64,000 nucleotides of DNA from Rhodococcoides fascians A25f (GTDB lineage: Bacteria; Actinomycetota; Actinomycetes; Mycobacteriales; Mycobacteriaceae), in NCBI RefSeq assembly GCF_000760935.2, contig NZ_CP049744.1, positions 1,763,501 to 1,827,500 of the forward strand. The letters are read 5' to 3'. Numbering within the stretch: position 1 is the first letter of the stretch; the number at the start of each line of letters is the position of its first letter. The notes under the pieces are model-generated. The model did no database searches. It was not told the DNA's origin and worked only from the letters and a program-made list of their open reading frames with translations. The translations under genes and the position numbers were made by a program. Positions 8,291-15,835 of this stretch are shown here, in pieces.

Positions 8291-9604
8291 TCAGGACAGC
8301 AGGTGTTCGAGGTACTCGCTGCCGAACACCTTGTGCGGGTCCATCGAATCGCGGATGCGGAGGAAATCGTCGAAGTGCTCGCAGGAATCACGCAGTTGGT
8401 CGCCGCCGAGGGAGTGCAGTTTGCCCCAGTGTGGCCGGCCGCCGACGCTGCGGCAGATGTCCTCGACGGCGTCGAAGTAGTCGCGGTGATCGCGGCGGTG
8501 GTACTGGTGCACGGCGATGTAGGCCGTCGGGCGCCCGTAGGCCGTGGAGAGCCAGATGTCGTCGGCGGCGGCGAATCGTACTTCGACGGGAAACGCGATG
8601 GACATCGAAGACTGCTCGAGCCAGCGATCCACCTCGCGCAGCACCCGGCCGATCTCGGATGCCGGCACCGCATACTCCATCTCGACGAATCTGACCGTCC
8701 GCGAGGATGCGAACACTCGGTACGAGCGATCGGTGTACTCGCGGGCCGACAGTGCCCGGGCCGAGACCGCGTTGAGTCGAGGAATCAGGGCCGGCACCCG
8801 CGTCACCATGCGGTTGAGCCCCTCGAAGACCGTGTTGGACAGCAGCTCGTCGTCGAGGTACGAGCGCACCTTTCCCAGCGGGCGCAGCACGGCGTCTCCG
8901 GGCATGCGGGTGTTGCGTTTGGTCAGCACACGGTCGGTGTGTGGAAACCAGTAGAACTCGAAGTGGTCGACGGCAGCAACGGTGGTTTCGAGCTCGGCGA
9001 GCGTTGCCGTCAGCGTCGACGGTTCCTCGACGGCCCGCAGGGCGAACGCCGGAACGCAGTCGAGCGTGACTCGGGTGATGACGCCGAGCGCACCGAGGCC
9101 GATGCGGGCCGCGTCGAACAGCTCCGTGTTCTCGTCGCGGGAGCACCGGACGAGCCGGCCGTCCGCGGTCATCAGCTCCAGCGCATGCACCTGAGTGGCG
9201 ATGCCGCCGAAGCGGGCACCGGTTCCGTGGGTGCCCGTGGAGATGGCTCCCGCAACGGACTGTTCGTCGATGTCGCCGAGGTTGGTCATGGCCAGGCCGA
9301 GATCCCACAGCCGCGCGGTCAGCTCGCGCAGCCGAGTGCCGGCGAGCACCGTCACCCGGGCGGAACCGTCGTCGTCGCGGACGACCGATTCGATCCCACG
9401 CAAGGAATCGAGGCTGATCTGAACGCCGTCGGTGACAGCGATCGGAGTGAAGGAGTGACCGGCCCCGACGCATCGCACCGACCGAGACCGATCGACGGCG
9501 CCCCGAAGAACGCTGCGCACTTCGTCCACCGATGCGGGCTCGGCACGATGCGCCGGATATGCCTGCTGATTGCCCGCCCAGTTCTGCCACGACCGCTCGA
9601 TCAT
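8291..9604 (-). CDS. FAD-linked aldonolactone oxidoreductase (gulono/arabinono-lactone type)
   Basis: A 437-residue flavoprotein: a VAO/PCMH-type FAD domain (about 15-180, with VGAGHSFTPIAV) followed by an ALO domain ending with the family's HWGK near residue 389. Such enzymes oxidise L-gulono-1,4-lactone or D-arabinono-1,4-lactone; the M. tuberculosis homologue Rv1771 is a gulonolactone dehydrogenase of similar size. ATG 9604 begins MIERSWQNW; the longer frame to 9766 runs through the repeat-bearing intergenic region and across the divergent TetR start, so it is rejected. The ribosome site is weak. It is divergent from the TetR gene, with a PLP aldolase gene beyond, a neighbourhood I recall from mycobacteria. 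Confidence 0.88.
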   Translation of the reverse strand: MIERSWQNWAGNQQAYPAHRAEPASVDEVRSVLRGAVDRSRSVRCVGAGHSFTPIAVTDGVQISLDSLRGIESVVRDDDGSARVTVLAGTRLRELTARLWDLGLAMTNLGDIDEQSVAGAISTGTHGTGARFGGIATQVHALELMTADGRLVRCSRDENTELFDAARIGLGALGVITRVTLDCVPAFALRAVEEPSTLTATLAELETTVAAVDHFEFYWFPHTDRVLTKRNTRMPGDAVLRPLGKVRSYLDDELLSNTVFEGLNRMVTRVPALIPRLNAVSARALSAREYTDRSYRVFASSRTVRFVEMEYAVPASEIGRVLREVDRWLEQSSMSIAFPVEVRFAAADDIWLSTAYGRPTAYIAVHQYHRRDHRDYFDAVEDICRSVGGRPHWGKLHSLGGDQLRDSCEHFDDFLRIRDSMDPHKVFGSEYLEHLLS

Positions 9605-9634
9605 CGAATCACTATCGCACTCCCGAAACCGCAG

Positions 9635-9657
9635 GGTCGTTCCGCAGGCTCCACTCC
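9635..9657. repeat. Dispersed intergenic repeat, copy 3
   Basis: The exact 23-bp core also found at 3652-3674 and 51513-51535. Here it is flanked on both sides by the same short word CACTCCCGAAACC (9619-9631 and 9653-9665), overlapping the repeat's 3' end. It lies between the divergent lactone dehydrogenase and TetR genes. Function unknown. Confidence 0.75.
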
Positions 9658-9727
9658 CGAAACCTCGGGTTCGCGCCCCGTGGATCAATATGGGGCACAG
9701 ACTTCGGCAGCCCCCTAGTATCGGGTC

Positions 9728-10369
9728 ATGCAATCGAGGCTGCCCGCGGATGTGCGACGCGCACAACTGGTGCAGTCGGCGATCGACGTCGCCGAGCGGG
9801 TGGGTATCGAGTCCCTGACGGTGCGCGCGCTCTCAGAGTACGCCGACGTCACCAAGGGCATCGTGCAGTACCACTTCGAGACCAAGCAGGATTTGGTGAT
9901 CGCGATGGGGGAGCACCTCATCGTCGACGTCACCGAGATTCTCCACGCGGCGCTGGACAGCGCTGTCGGTACCCGAGAATTGCCAGGAGTTCGGGGTCTG
10001 CGCGAGCTGGTGCACGGCGGGCTGAGCGCAGTGTGGTTGTTGATCGAGAAGTCGCCGGATCGGCAGTTGCTCGCATACGAGATCAAGACCTACCTGCTGC
10101 GGCATCGCGCGCTCGGGTCCGCCACCGCGGCCGAGATCGCCAATGGTCAGTACCGGATTCGGGACTCCGAGGCCCGGTTGTTCTTCGAGAAGTGCTCCGA
10201 TCACACCGGCACGAGATGGCTCGAGCCGGTGGAGTCGATCGCGCGTTTCGGGATGGCGACGCTCGACGGGCTGGTGCTGCGGTGGCTGGTCGACGGTGAC
10301 GACCTCGAGGTGCTGGCTCAGATCGACGACCTGTCCGGGCTGATCGCGGGCAAAGCCCTGGACCGTTGA
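9728..10369 (+). CDS. TetR-family transcriptional regulator
   Basis: A 213-residue TetR repressor. The N-terminal helix-turn-helix (about 10-56) has the usual SLTVRALSEYADVTKGIVQYHF recognition architecture, with IVQYHFETKQDL closing it. The C-terminal ligand/dimerisation region is not assigned. Start is ATG 9728. It is divergent from the aldonolactone dehydrogenase and 76 nt upstream of the PLP aldolase gene, so it may regulate either. No convincing operator was seen apart from an imperfect CGAAACC/GGGTTCG dyad around 9658-9673 next to the dispersed repeat. Confidence 0.88.
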   Translation: MQSRLPADVRRAQLVQSAIDVAERVGIESLTVRALSEYADVTKGIVQYHFETKQDLVIAMGEHLIVDVTEILHAALDSAVGTRELPGVRGLRELVHGGLSAVWLLIEKSPDRQLLAYEIKTYLLRHRALGSATAAEIANGQYRIRDSEARLFFEKCSDHTGTRWLEPVESIARFGMATLDGLVLRWLVDGDDLEVLAQIDDLSGLIAGKALDR

Positions 10370-10445
10370 GTGCTCGCCGGGACTTCTCGGCTGCGGAGTG
10401 TTTGACTGTGTGGGCCCGGCAACGACGACGAAGGAATGTTGAAGT

Positions 10446-11660
10446 ATGAGTTCGATCGCCGGTGTCGTCACCTCCGACACGACACCACTCTCTCGGATAG
10501 CCGCTGCCACCGAGGGTCTCGAATCTCCCTTGGCTGCAGTCGATTCGGTCGCTCTCGATGCCAATGCGGCGGCGCTGCGAGCGCGAGCGAAGGGGGTGCC
10601 GATTCGGATCGCCAGCAAGTCAGTGCGCTGCCGAGCCGTCCTCGATCGGGTGCTCGCAACAGAAGGCGTGAGCGGGGTCATGGCGTACTCGCTGCGTGAG
10701 GCGGTGTGGCTCGCGCGCCAGGGGGTCGAGGACATCCTGATGGGCTATCCGAGTGTCGACCGCACGGCTCTCGCCGAGGTCGTCAACGATCGAGTTCTGT
10801 CGGGTCGCATCACACTGATGGTCGACGACGTCGCGCAATTGGACATCGTGCGCGACGCCACCCGCAGCGACCTTCTCAAGCCCCGTATCTGTATCGATGT
10901 CGATGCCTCGCTGCGGATCGGGCCGCTGCACATCGGGGTCAGGCGTTCTCCGCTGCGCGATCCCGAGCAGGTTGCCGCCTTCGCGCGGGTGGCGCACTCG
11001 CGGGGGTTCCGGGTCGTCGGTCTGATGTTCTACGAGGCGCAGATCGCCGGTGTGCCTGATTCCAATGTCGCGGTGGAGTGGATGAAGTCGCTGTCGTCCC
11101 GTGAGATCTCCACGCGCAGAAGGGCAGTGGTCGAGGCGGTGTCCGCGGCGGTGGGTCACATCGAGATCGTCAACAGCGGCGGCACCGGGTCGATCGACTT
11201 CTCGGCCGCCGATCCGGTCGTCACCGAGGTCACCGCCGGATCGGGTCTGTTCGCGCCGACGCTGTTCGACCGGTATCGCGCCTTCTCTGCCGAGCCGTCG
11301 CTGTTCTTCGCTCTGTCCGCGGTGCGCAAGCCGACCCCGCAGATCGCAACGTTGTTCGGTGGTGGCTACATCGCGTCGGGTCCTGCGTCGGGGTCCCGAT
11401 CCCCGAGGCCGGTGGCGTGGTCGAGAAAGGCCGCCGGAGTAGTGACGTCCGGGCTGAAGCTACTGCGCAACGAGGGTGCCGGTGAGGTGCAGACTCCGGT
11501 GAGCGGGGCCGACGAGGTGCACATCGGTGATCGCGTCTGGTTCCGGCACGCCAAGGCGGGCGAGCTGTGCGAGCGATTCGACACCCTGCATCTGGTGCAC
11601 GCCGACGGATCTGTCGAGCCGGTCCCCACCTACCGCGGCGAGGGTATGGCGTTCGGCTGA
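10446..11660 (+). CDS. PLP-dependent amino acid aldolase/deaminase (D-threonine aldolase-like)
   Basis: A 404-residue fold-type III PLP enzyme: an alanine-racemase-like barrel with the PLP lysine in RIASKSVRC (near residue 58) and a C-terminal beta domain with the family's RHAKAGELCERF segment (His and Cys typical of the D-serine dehydratase/D-threonine aldolase metal site). It probably cleaves or deaminates a D-beta-hydroxy amino acid; the actual substrate is unknown. ATG 10446 has a GAAGGAA site. A homologue sits near the gulonolactone dehydrogenase gene in mycobacteria (Rv1769 region, from memory). Its 3' end overlaps the convergent helicase-nuclease gene by 31 nt. Confidence 0.85.
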   Translation: MSSIAGVVTSDTTPLSRIAAATEGLESPLAAVDSVALDANAAALRARAKGVPIRIASKSVRCRAVLDRVLATEGVSGVMAYSLREAVWLARQGVEDILMGYPSVDRTALAEVVNDRVLSGRITLMVDDVAQLDIVRDATRSDLLKPRICIDVDASLRIGPLHIGVRRSPLRDPEQVAAFARVAHSRGFRVVGLMFYEAQIAGVPDSNVAVEWMKSLSSREISTRRRAVVEAVSAAVGHIEIVNSGGTGSIDFSAADPVVTEVTAGSGLFAPTLFDRYRAFSAEPSLFFALSAVRKPTPQIATLFGGGYIASGPASGSRSPRPVAWSRKAAGVVTSGLKLLRNEGAGEVQTPVSGADEVHIGDRVWFRHAKAGELCERFDTLHLVHADGSVEPVPTYRGEGMAFG

Positions 11661-14600
11661 ATTCCGTTCTCGCACAGGCTCATGAACGTGCCTAGGGTGA
11701 CGAGCCCGGCCGGGGTCGACGGCAAGTACTGAGTCAGTGCTCGCGATCGGATCAGGATCGCGGCCCACTGACCGCGTGAGACGGCGACGTTGAGTCGGTT
11801 GCGCGAGAGCAGAAACGACATGCCACGCGGAACGTCCTCGATCGCCGATGCCGCCATCGAGATCAACACCACCGGGGCCTGTCGGCCCTGGAACTTGTCG
11901 ACGGTTCCGACCGAGACGTCACCCAGTCCGGCGGCCGCGAGACGCTCGAGGATGACGGCGACCTGAGCGTTGTAGGCCGCGACGACGAGAAAGTCGGACT
12001 GCTCCATCGGCCGCACGCCGTCGAACGACTCGGGGTTGCTCCACGATCGACCCAGGAGACCCTGCACTCGTGCGACGATCTCGTCGGCCTCTTCCACCGA
12101 GTCCGTGGAGTTACCGTGATGGTCCAGATAGACGGTGTGCAGGCCGGGCTCCAGCCCTGACAGCGACCGAGACTGTGTGACAGCCTTGTTGGACTGCAGT
12201 TTGCCCTCGTACGACAGCGCCGAGACGGGCGCGCACAGATCCGGATGCATCCGCCACGTCGTCGCCAGGAAGTACCCGCGATCGGCGGGCAGCGTCGGGT
12301 GACCGTCGGTGATCCAGCCCAGGGCGGATTCGTCGACGAGTTCGGGGTGGGTGCCCTGACTGACCTGCGGCAGCTGTGCCGGGTCGCCGAGCAGCAACAG
12401 GTTGCGGGCAGACACCGAGACGGCGATGGTGTTGGCCAGCGAGAACTGCCCGGCCTCGTCGACGACCAGCAGATCCAGGGCCCCGCGCGGTATCCGGCCG
12501 GGGTTGGAGAAGTCCCAGGCGGTCCCGCCGATGACGCAGCCCTGCTCGGCGTCGGTGACGAAACGGGCGTAGTCGGTGGGTTCGACGACGGTGTGAGCGG
12601 TCGGGGCCTTCTTGCCCACCTTGGCCGGGTCCACCCCGGCGGCCACGATGGTGTCCAACAGATTGTTCACCACGTGATGAGACTGGCCCACCACGCCGAT
12701 GCGCCAGTGATGGACGTCGACCAGTTCGGCGATCACTCGCGCGGCGGTGTAGGTCTTCCCGGTCCCGGGTGGGCCCTGAACGGCCACGTAGGAGTTCGCC
12801 AGATCCAGCAGCGCTGCGGTGACCGCAGCTGCGTAGTCGTGGCCCCGGACCGCGGGAAGGCCTTTGCCGGAACGGGTTCGGGGCGCAGACAGCGTCAGCA
12901 GATCGGCGATGGCCGTACGCGGAAGGTGGGGCAGCGCAGCGCTGACCTCGGTGGCCGCTGCGACGATCGCCTCTTCGAGGTATTTGGTCGCGGGCGGCGG
13001 CTCGGGCGCCGTCGCGATGGGAAAGTCGGTGTATTCGGTCACACCCTTGCGTAGGTTCTCCTGCACGACGACCATGTCGAGGGTGCCCTCGTAGCCGGTC
13101 TGCACGATCTCGACCGATGTCGTCGCGCGATGGGTAGGTTGCTGTTTCGGCAGCCCTTCCGGGGCCGGTTCTGCGTAGAGGAGTTTGACCTTCGAGCCCC
13201 CGAGCACGCCGTTGCTCAGATGTCCCAGCAGCTTGATCTGTCGTCGTCGAACACGCTGTGTGGGTGCCGTTTTCATCCAGTCGTGCACCAGTTCCGCGCG
13301 TTCGACTTTCAACACGTCTGCCGCGTCGGCCCATTCGTCCAGTGGGTGGGTCAAGCGATCGAAGTGGGCCCACCAGAACGGCTTTCGCTCGCGGCGGTGG
13401 TAGCCGATGGCACCGGCGAACAGGGCCACGGCCTGCTGCGTCGGGGTGCGGTCCCAGGGCAGTCCCGCGTACTCGGCAAGGTCGAGTTCCAGCGGGCTCG
13501 CGGTGTCGGAGGCGCTCTTGTCGAGGTCGAGCTCCTGGTTCACCCGCGGCGGAACACCGGCGTCCGATGCGCGTTCGAGCAACCAATCGCGAAGTCGCAG
13601 AGTCGATTCGCAGTCGGTGCGGTTGTACTCGGCAATATCCGCCAGAAGAGAGGCGGCCTCGTCGTCCTTGCCCTGATCCCGCAGATCGCACCAGTTCGCG
13701 TATTCGACGATCGATGCGGCGGCGTCGGTGACGTCTCCGTCGCGGGAGGCGGGCATGTACAGCGGTTCGAGTTTCTTGATGCTGTAGGACCGAGCTCCGA
13801 TGCGTACTGCAGACCGGACAACGGGATACAGGTCTACCAATACGTTGTCCCGCAGCAGGTTGTCGACGGCGTCCTCGCCCACTCCGTAGCGCCCGGCGAG
13901 ACGCAGCAGCGCGGTCTTCTCGTACGGCGCGTAGTGGTAGACGTGCATGTGGGGGTAGGCGGCGCGGCGTGCGGAGACGTAGTCGAGGAAGTCGATCAGG
14001 GCACGGCGTTCCTGTGCGCGATCGTGCGCCCAGAACGGAAGGAACTCGCCGTCGGCGGTGTAGACGCCGAACAGGTACTCGAGCCCCCACTCGCTACTCC
14101 CGGCTTCGGCCCACAGTGGATCGCCCTCGAAGTCGAATAAGATGTCGCCCGGATCGGGTTCGGGGATCACCCCGAGGGCGTCGGCGTCGAAGATCTCGAA
14201 TTCCGGTTCGCCGCTGTGCTCCTGGCGAACTTGCAGCGCCGCCTGAGCGCGCAGGTTCGCCGCTGTACGAGTGGACATCCCGTCGACGATCCCTGTCGAC
14301 GAGGCCAGCTCGTCCACCGTGGTGATTCCCGCGTCGAGCAGCTTCTCGCGGGTACTCGCGCGCATGCCGGCGACGAGAACCAGATCGCGATGCTGCTCCA
14401 CTTCGACAACGCAGGCCTCGCACTGCCCGCAACCGGAGTAGCGCGCATCGAACCAATCGACGACGGTGCCCTCGGCGTGGTGCTCGTCGAGGATGTGTTG
14501 GAGATGGTCTCGGGACTGCCGGTAGACGGGAAGTATCTCGGCGAGAGCGTGAACGGAGTCGCTGCCGTCACCGAGCACGAGGTGTACATCGTTGCTCGGA

Positions 14601-15079
14601 GTCACTCCGCCGGCCCGCAGCGCATCTGCGTACGCCGCCAACTGGAGCAGAGCCGGCACCTTCGCGTGCCGCGACAGCTTGGTGTCGTACACGCCGTAGC
14701 CCGAACCCTCAGCCACCAGAAAGTCGCAGAAGCCGAGGAACCGGCCGTCGAAGAAGGTCGCTTGGTACACCACGGGGGTGCGTGCGGTCAGCGCGGTGAA
14801 GGTTGCCCACGCGGCGTCGGCCAGTTCCTGGGCGGTGCGTCCCGGTCTGTCCATCGTCAGGACGCCGCCGGGGTAGCGCAGCTCGAAGGCTGCGAGTTGA
14901 CGCCGTTCGTGTTCGAATCCGAGTGCGGACGTGCGGTCGAGCATGGGGTCCGGTTCGGCGGCGGCGCGCGGGATCAGTCCGGTCAACCCGTCGAGTCGGC
15001 GAAGCAACGCGAATTCGCAGGACGCCGCCGCTGCGAGGTCGCTGGCGCTGTAGACGACCCGATCGCCGAGGAGGAACAC
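11630..15079 (-). CDS. TM0106-family Cas4/RecB-like nuclease - RNase H-like - SF1 helicase fusion
   Basis: A 1149-residue DNA-processing enzyme with four visible parts. (1) A Cas4/AddB-type RecB nuclease: C21 plus the C-x2-C-x2-C cluster in SGCGQCEAC (a probable 4Fe-4S site), GFCDF and VYDTKLSR active-site strands, and a QLAAYA helix. (2) A short helix-hairpin-helix (STREKLLDAGITTVDELA). (3) An RNase H-like domain starting FDFEGDPLW and closing with YNRTDCESTLRL. (4) A Dna2/Upf1-type SF1 helicase with Walker A GPPGTGKTYTAA (near 773), Walker B LLVVDEAGQF, and motif V/VI VDKFQG and VAVSRGQ. The start is probably GTG 15079. Likely a repair or recombination enzyme; its substrate is unknown. Confidence 0.88.
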   Translation of the reverse strand: MFLLGDRVVYSASDLAAAASCEFALLRRLDGLTGLIPRAAAEPDPMLDRTSALGFEHERRQLAAFELRYPGGVLTMDRPGRTAQELADAAWATFTALTARTPVVYQATFFDGRFLGFCDFLVAEGSGYGVYDTKLSRHAKVPALLQLAAYADALRAGGVTPSNDVHLVLGDGSDSVHALAEILPVYRQSRDHLQHILDEHHAEGTVVDWFDARYSGCGQCEACVVEVEQHRDLVLVAGMRASTREKLLDAGITTVDELASSTGIVDGMSTRTAANLRAQAALQVRQEHSGEPEFEIFDADALGVIPEPDPGDILFDFEGDPLWAEAGSSEWGLEYLFGVYTADGEFLPFWAHDRAQERRALIDFLDYVSARRAAYPHMHVYHYAPYEKTALLRLAGRYGVGEDAVDNLLRDNVLVDLYPVVRSAVRIGARSYSIKKLEPLYMPASRDGDVTDAAASIVEYANWCDLRDQGKDDEAASLLADIAEYNRTDCESTLRLRDWLLERASDAGVPPRVNQELDLDKSASDTASPLELDLAEYAGLPWDRTPTQQAVALFAGAIGYHRRERKPFWWAHFDRLTHPLDEWADAADVLKVERAELVHDWMKTAPTQRVRRRQIKLLGHLSNGVLGGSKVKLLYAEPAPEGLPKQQPTHRATTSVEIVQTGYEGTLDMVVVQENLRKGVTEYTDFPIATAPEPPPATKYLEEAIVAAATEVSAALPHLPRTAIADLLTLSAPRTRSGKGLPAVRGHDYAAAVTAALLDLANSYVAVQGPPGTGKTYTAARVIAELVDVHHWRIGVVGQSHHVVNNLLDTIVAAGVDPAKVGKKAPTAHTVVEPTDYARFVTDAEQGCVIGGTAWDFSNPGRIPRGALDLLVVDEAGQFSLANTIAVSVSARNLLLLGDPAQLPQVSQGTHPELVDESALGWITDGHPTLPADRGYFLATTWRMHPDLCAPVSALSYEGKLQSNKAVTQSRSLSGLEPGLHTVYLDHHGNSTDSVEEADEIVARVQGLLGRSWSNPESFDGVRPMEQSDFLVVAAYNAQVAVILERLAAAGLGDVSVGTVDKFQGRQAPVVLISMAASAIEDVPRGMSFLLSRNRLNVAVSRGQWAAILIRSRALTQYLPSTPAGLVTLGTFMSLCENGIQPNAIPSPR

Positions 15080-15160
15080 AAGTGCCCACCCTAGCCATCG
15101 ACGACAGCGGCGCCGGTCACGTTGCGCGCGAATGCCGACGAGAGGAGGCAAAATGATCGA

Positions 15161-15778
15161 ATGCCATTTTTCGACGGAGCCACCGGTGCTGTCCATTACC
15201 GAAACTGGACCGTTCCCGATGCTCGTTTCGGTCTTGTCTTCCTCCACGGTCTCGGTCAGAACAGCGGCCACTATCACCGGTTCGCCCGGGTGCTGAACGG
15301 TCGCGGAGTGGACGTGTGGGCGGTCGACCATGTCGGCCACGGTCTCACCGAAGGGGAGTTGACCGACGCGGCTCAGATACCTGGCCTGGCTCAGAATGCG
15401 CTGCAGCTGCTCGACATCGCCGAGGCCGAGCATCCCGAATTGTCGTTCGCGCTGATGGGGCACTCGCTGGGTGCCGCGACGGCCATCGCAGCGCTCGGCG
15501 CGCATCCGGAGGCGGTCCGCTGCGCTGTGCTGTGCGGCACTCCGAAGTCGGTGACGGGCGCTTCCGACGACCTCTCCGACAATGTGATTCCGATCCTCGC
15601 CGTGCACGGTGTCGACGACCGCCTGGCTCCGATCGATGCGGTCCGCGAGTGGATCGGCGGTGTGCCCGACGCGTCCCTGCACGAGTTCGACGACGGCGGC
15701 CACGACCTGCTGCACGAGAAGATCCACCTGCAGGTGACGTTGGCGGTCGCGGAGTTTCTCGACGAGCACATGTCCTGA
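15161..15778 (+). CDS. Alpha/beta hydrolase (monoglyceride-lipase-like)
   Basis: A 205-residue serine hydrolase. Visible: oxyanion strand VFLHGLGQNSGHY (about 27-39), nucleophile elbow GHSLGAA, an Asp in HGVDDRLAP, and the catalytic His in DDGGHDLLHE. The DHVGHGLTEG segment resembles monoacylglycerol lipases and lysophospholipases. It is short for the family, so the lid is small. AGGAGG at 15145-15150 precedes ATG 15161; the in-frame TTG at 15122 is less likely. Divergent from the helicase-nuclease gene. A strong bidirectional terminator follows. No signal peptide, so cytoplasmic. Confidence 0.85.
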   Translation: MPFFDGATGAVHYRNWTVPDARFGLVFLHGLGQNSGHYHRFARVLNGRGVDVWAVDHVGHGLTEGELTDAAQIPGLAQNALQLLDIAEAEHPELSFALMGHSLGAATAIAALGAHPEAVRCAVLCGTPKSVTGASDDLSDNVIPILAVHGVDDRLAPIDAVREWIGGVPDASLHEFDDGGHDLLHEKIHLQVTLAVAEFLDEHMS

Positions 15779-15790
15779 CCCGAGAACCGA

Positions 15791-15822
15791 GAAAGGGCCC
15801 GGCGTGCACGCCGGGCCCTTTC
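15791..15822. terminator. Strong bidirectional intrinsic terminator
   Basis: A perfect 14-bp stem: GAAAGGGCCCGGCG at 15791-15804, loop TGCA, complement at 15809-15822, then TTTT on the plus strand and AAAG-rich sequence that gives a T-run on the minus strand. It separates the convergent hydrolase and acyl-CoA synthetase genes. Confidence 0.92.
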
Positions 15823-15835
15823 TTTTGTGTTCGAT

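Noticed and set aside
7448..9718. A 756-codon open frame on the plus strand
   Set aside because: It is antisense to the molybdoenzyme and lactone dehydrogenase genes, with Arg/Gly/Asp-rich low-information sequence and no domain; a high-GC shadow.
11661..15769. Helicase-nuclease start at 15769 (1379 codons)
   Set aside because: The extra 230 codons overlap the alpha/beta hydrolase in antisense; the Cas4-like domain begins right after GTG 15079.
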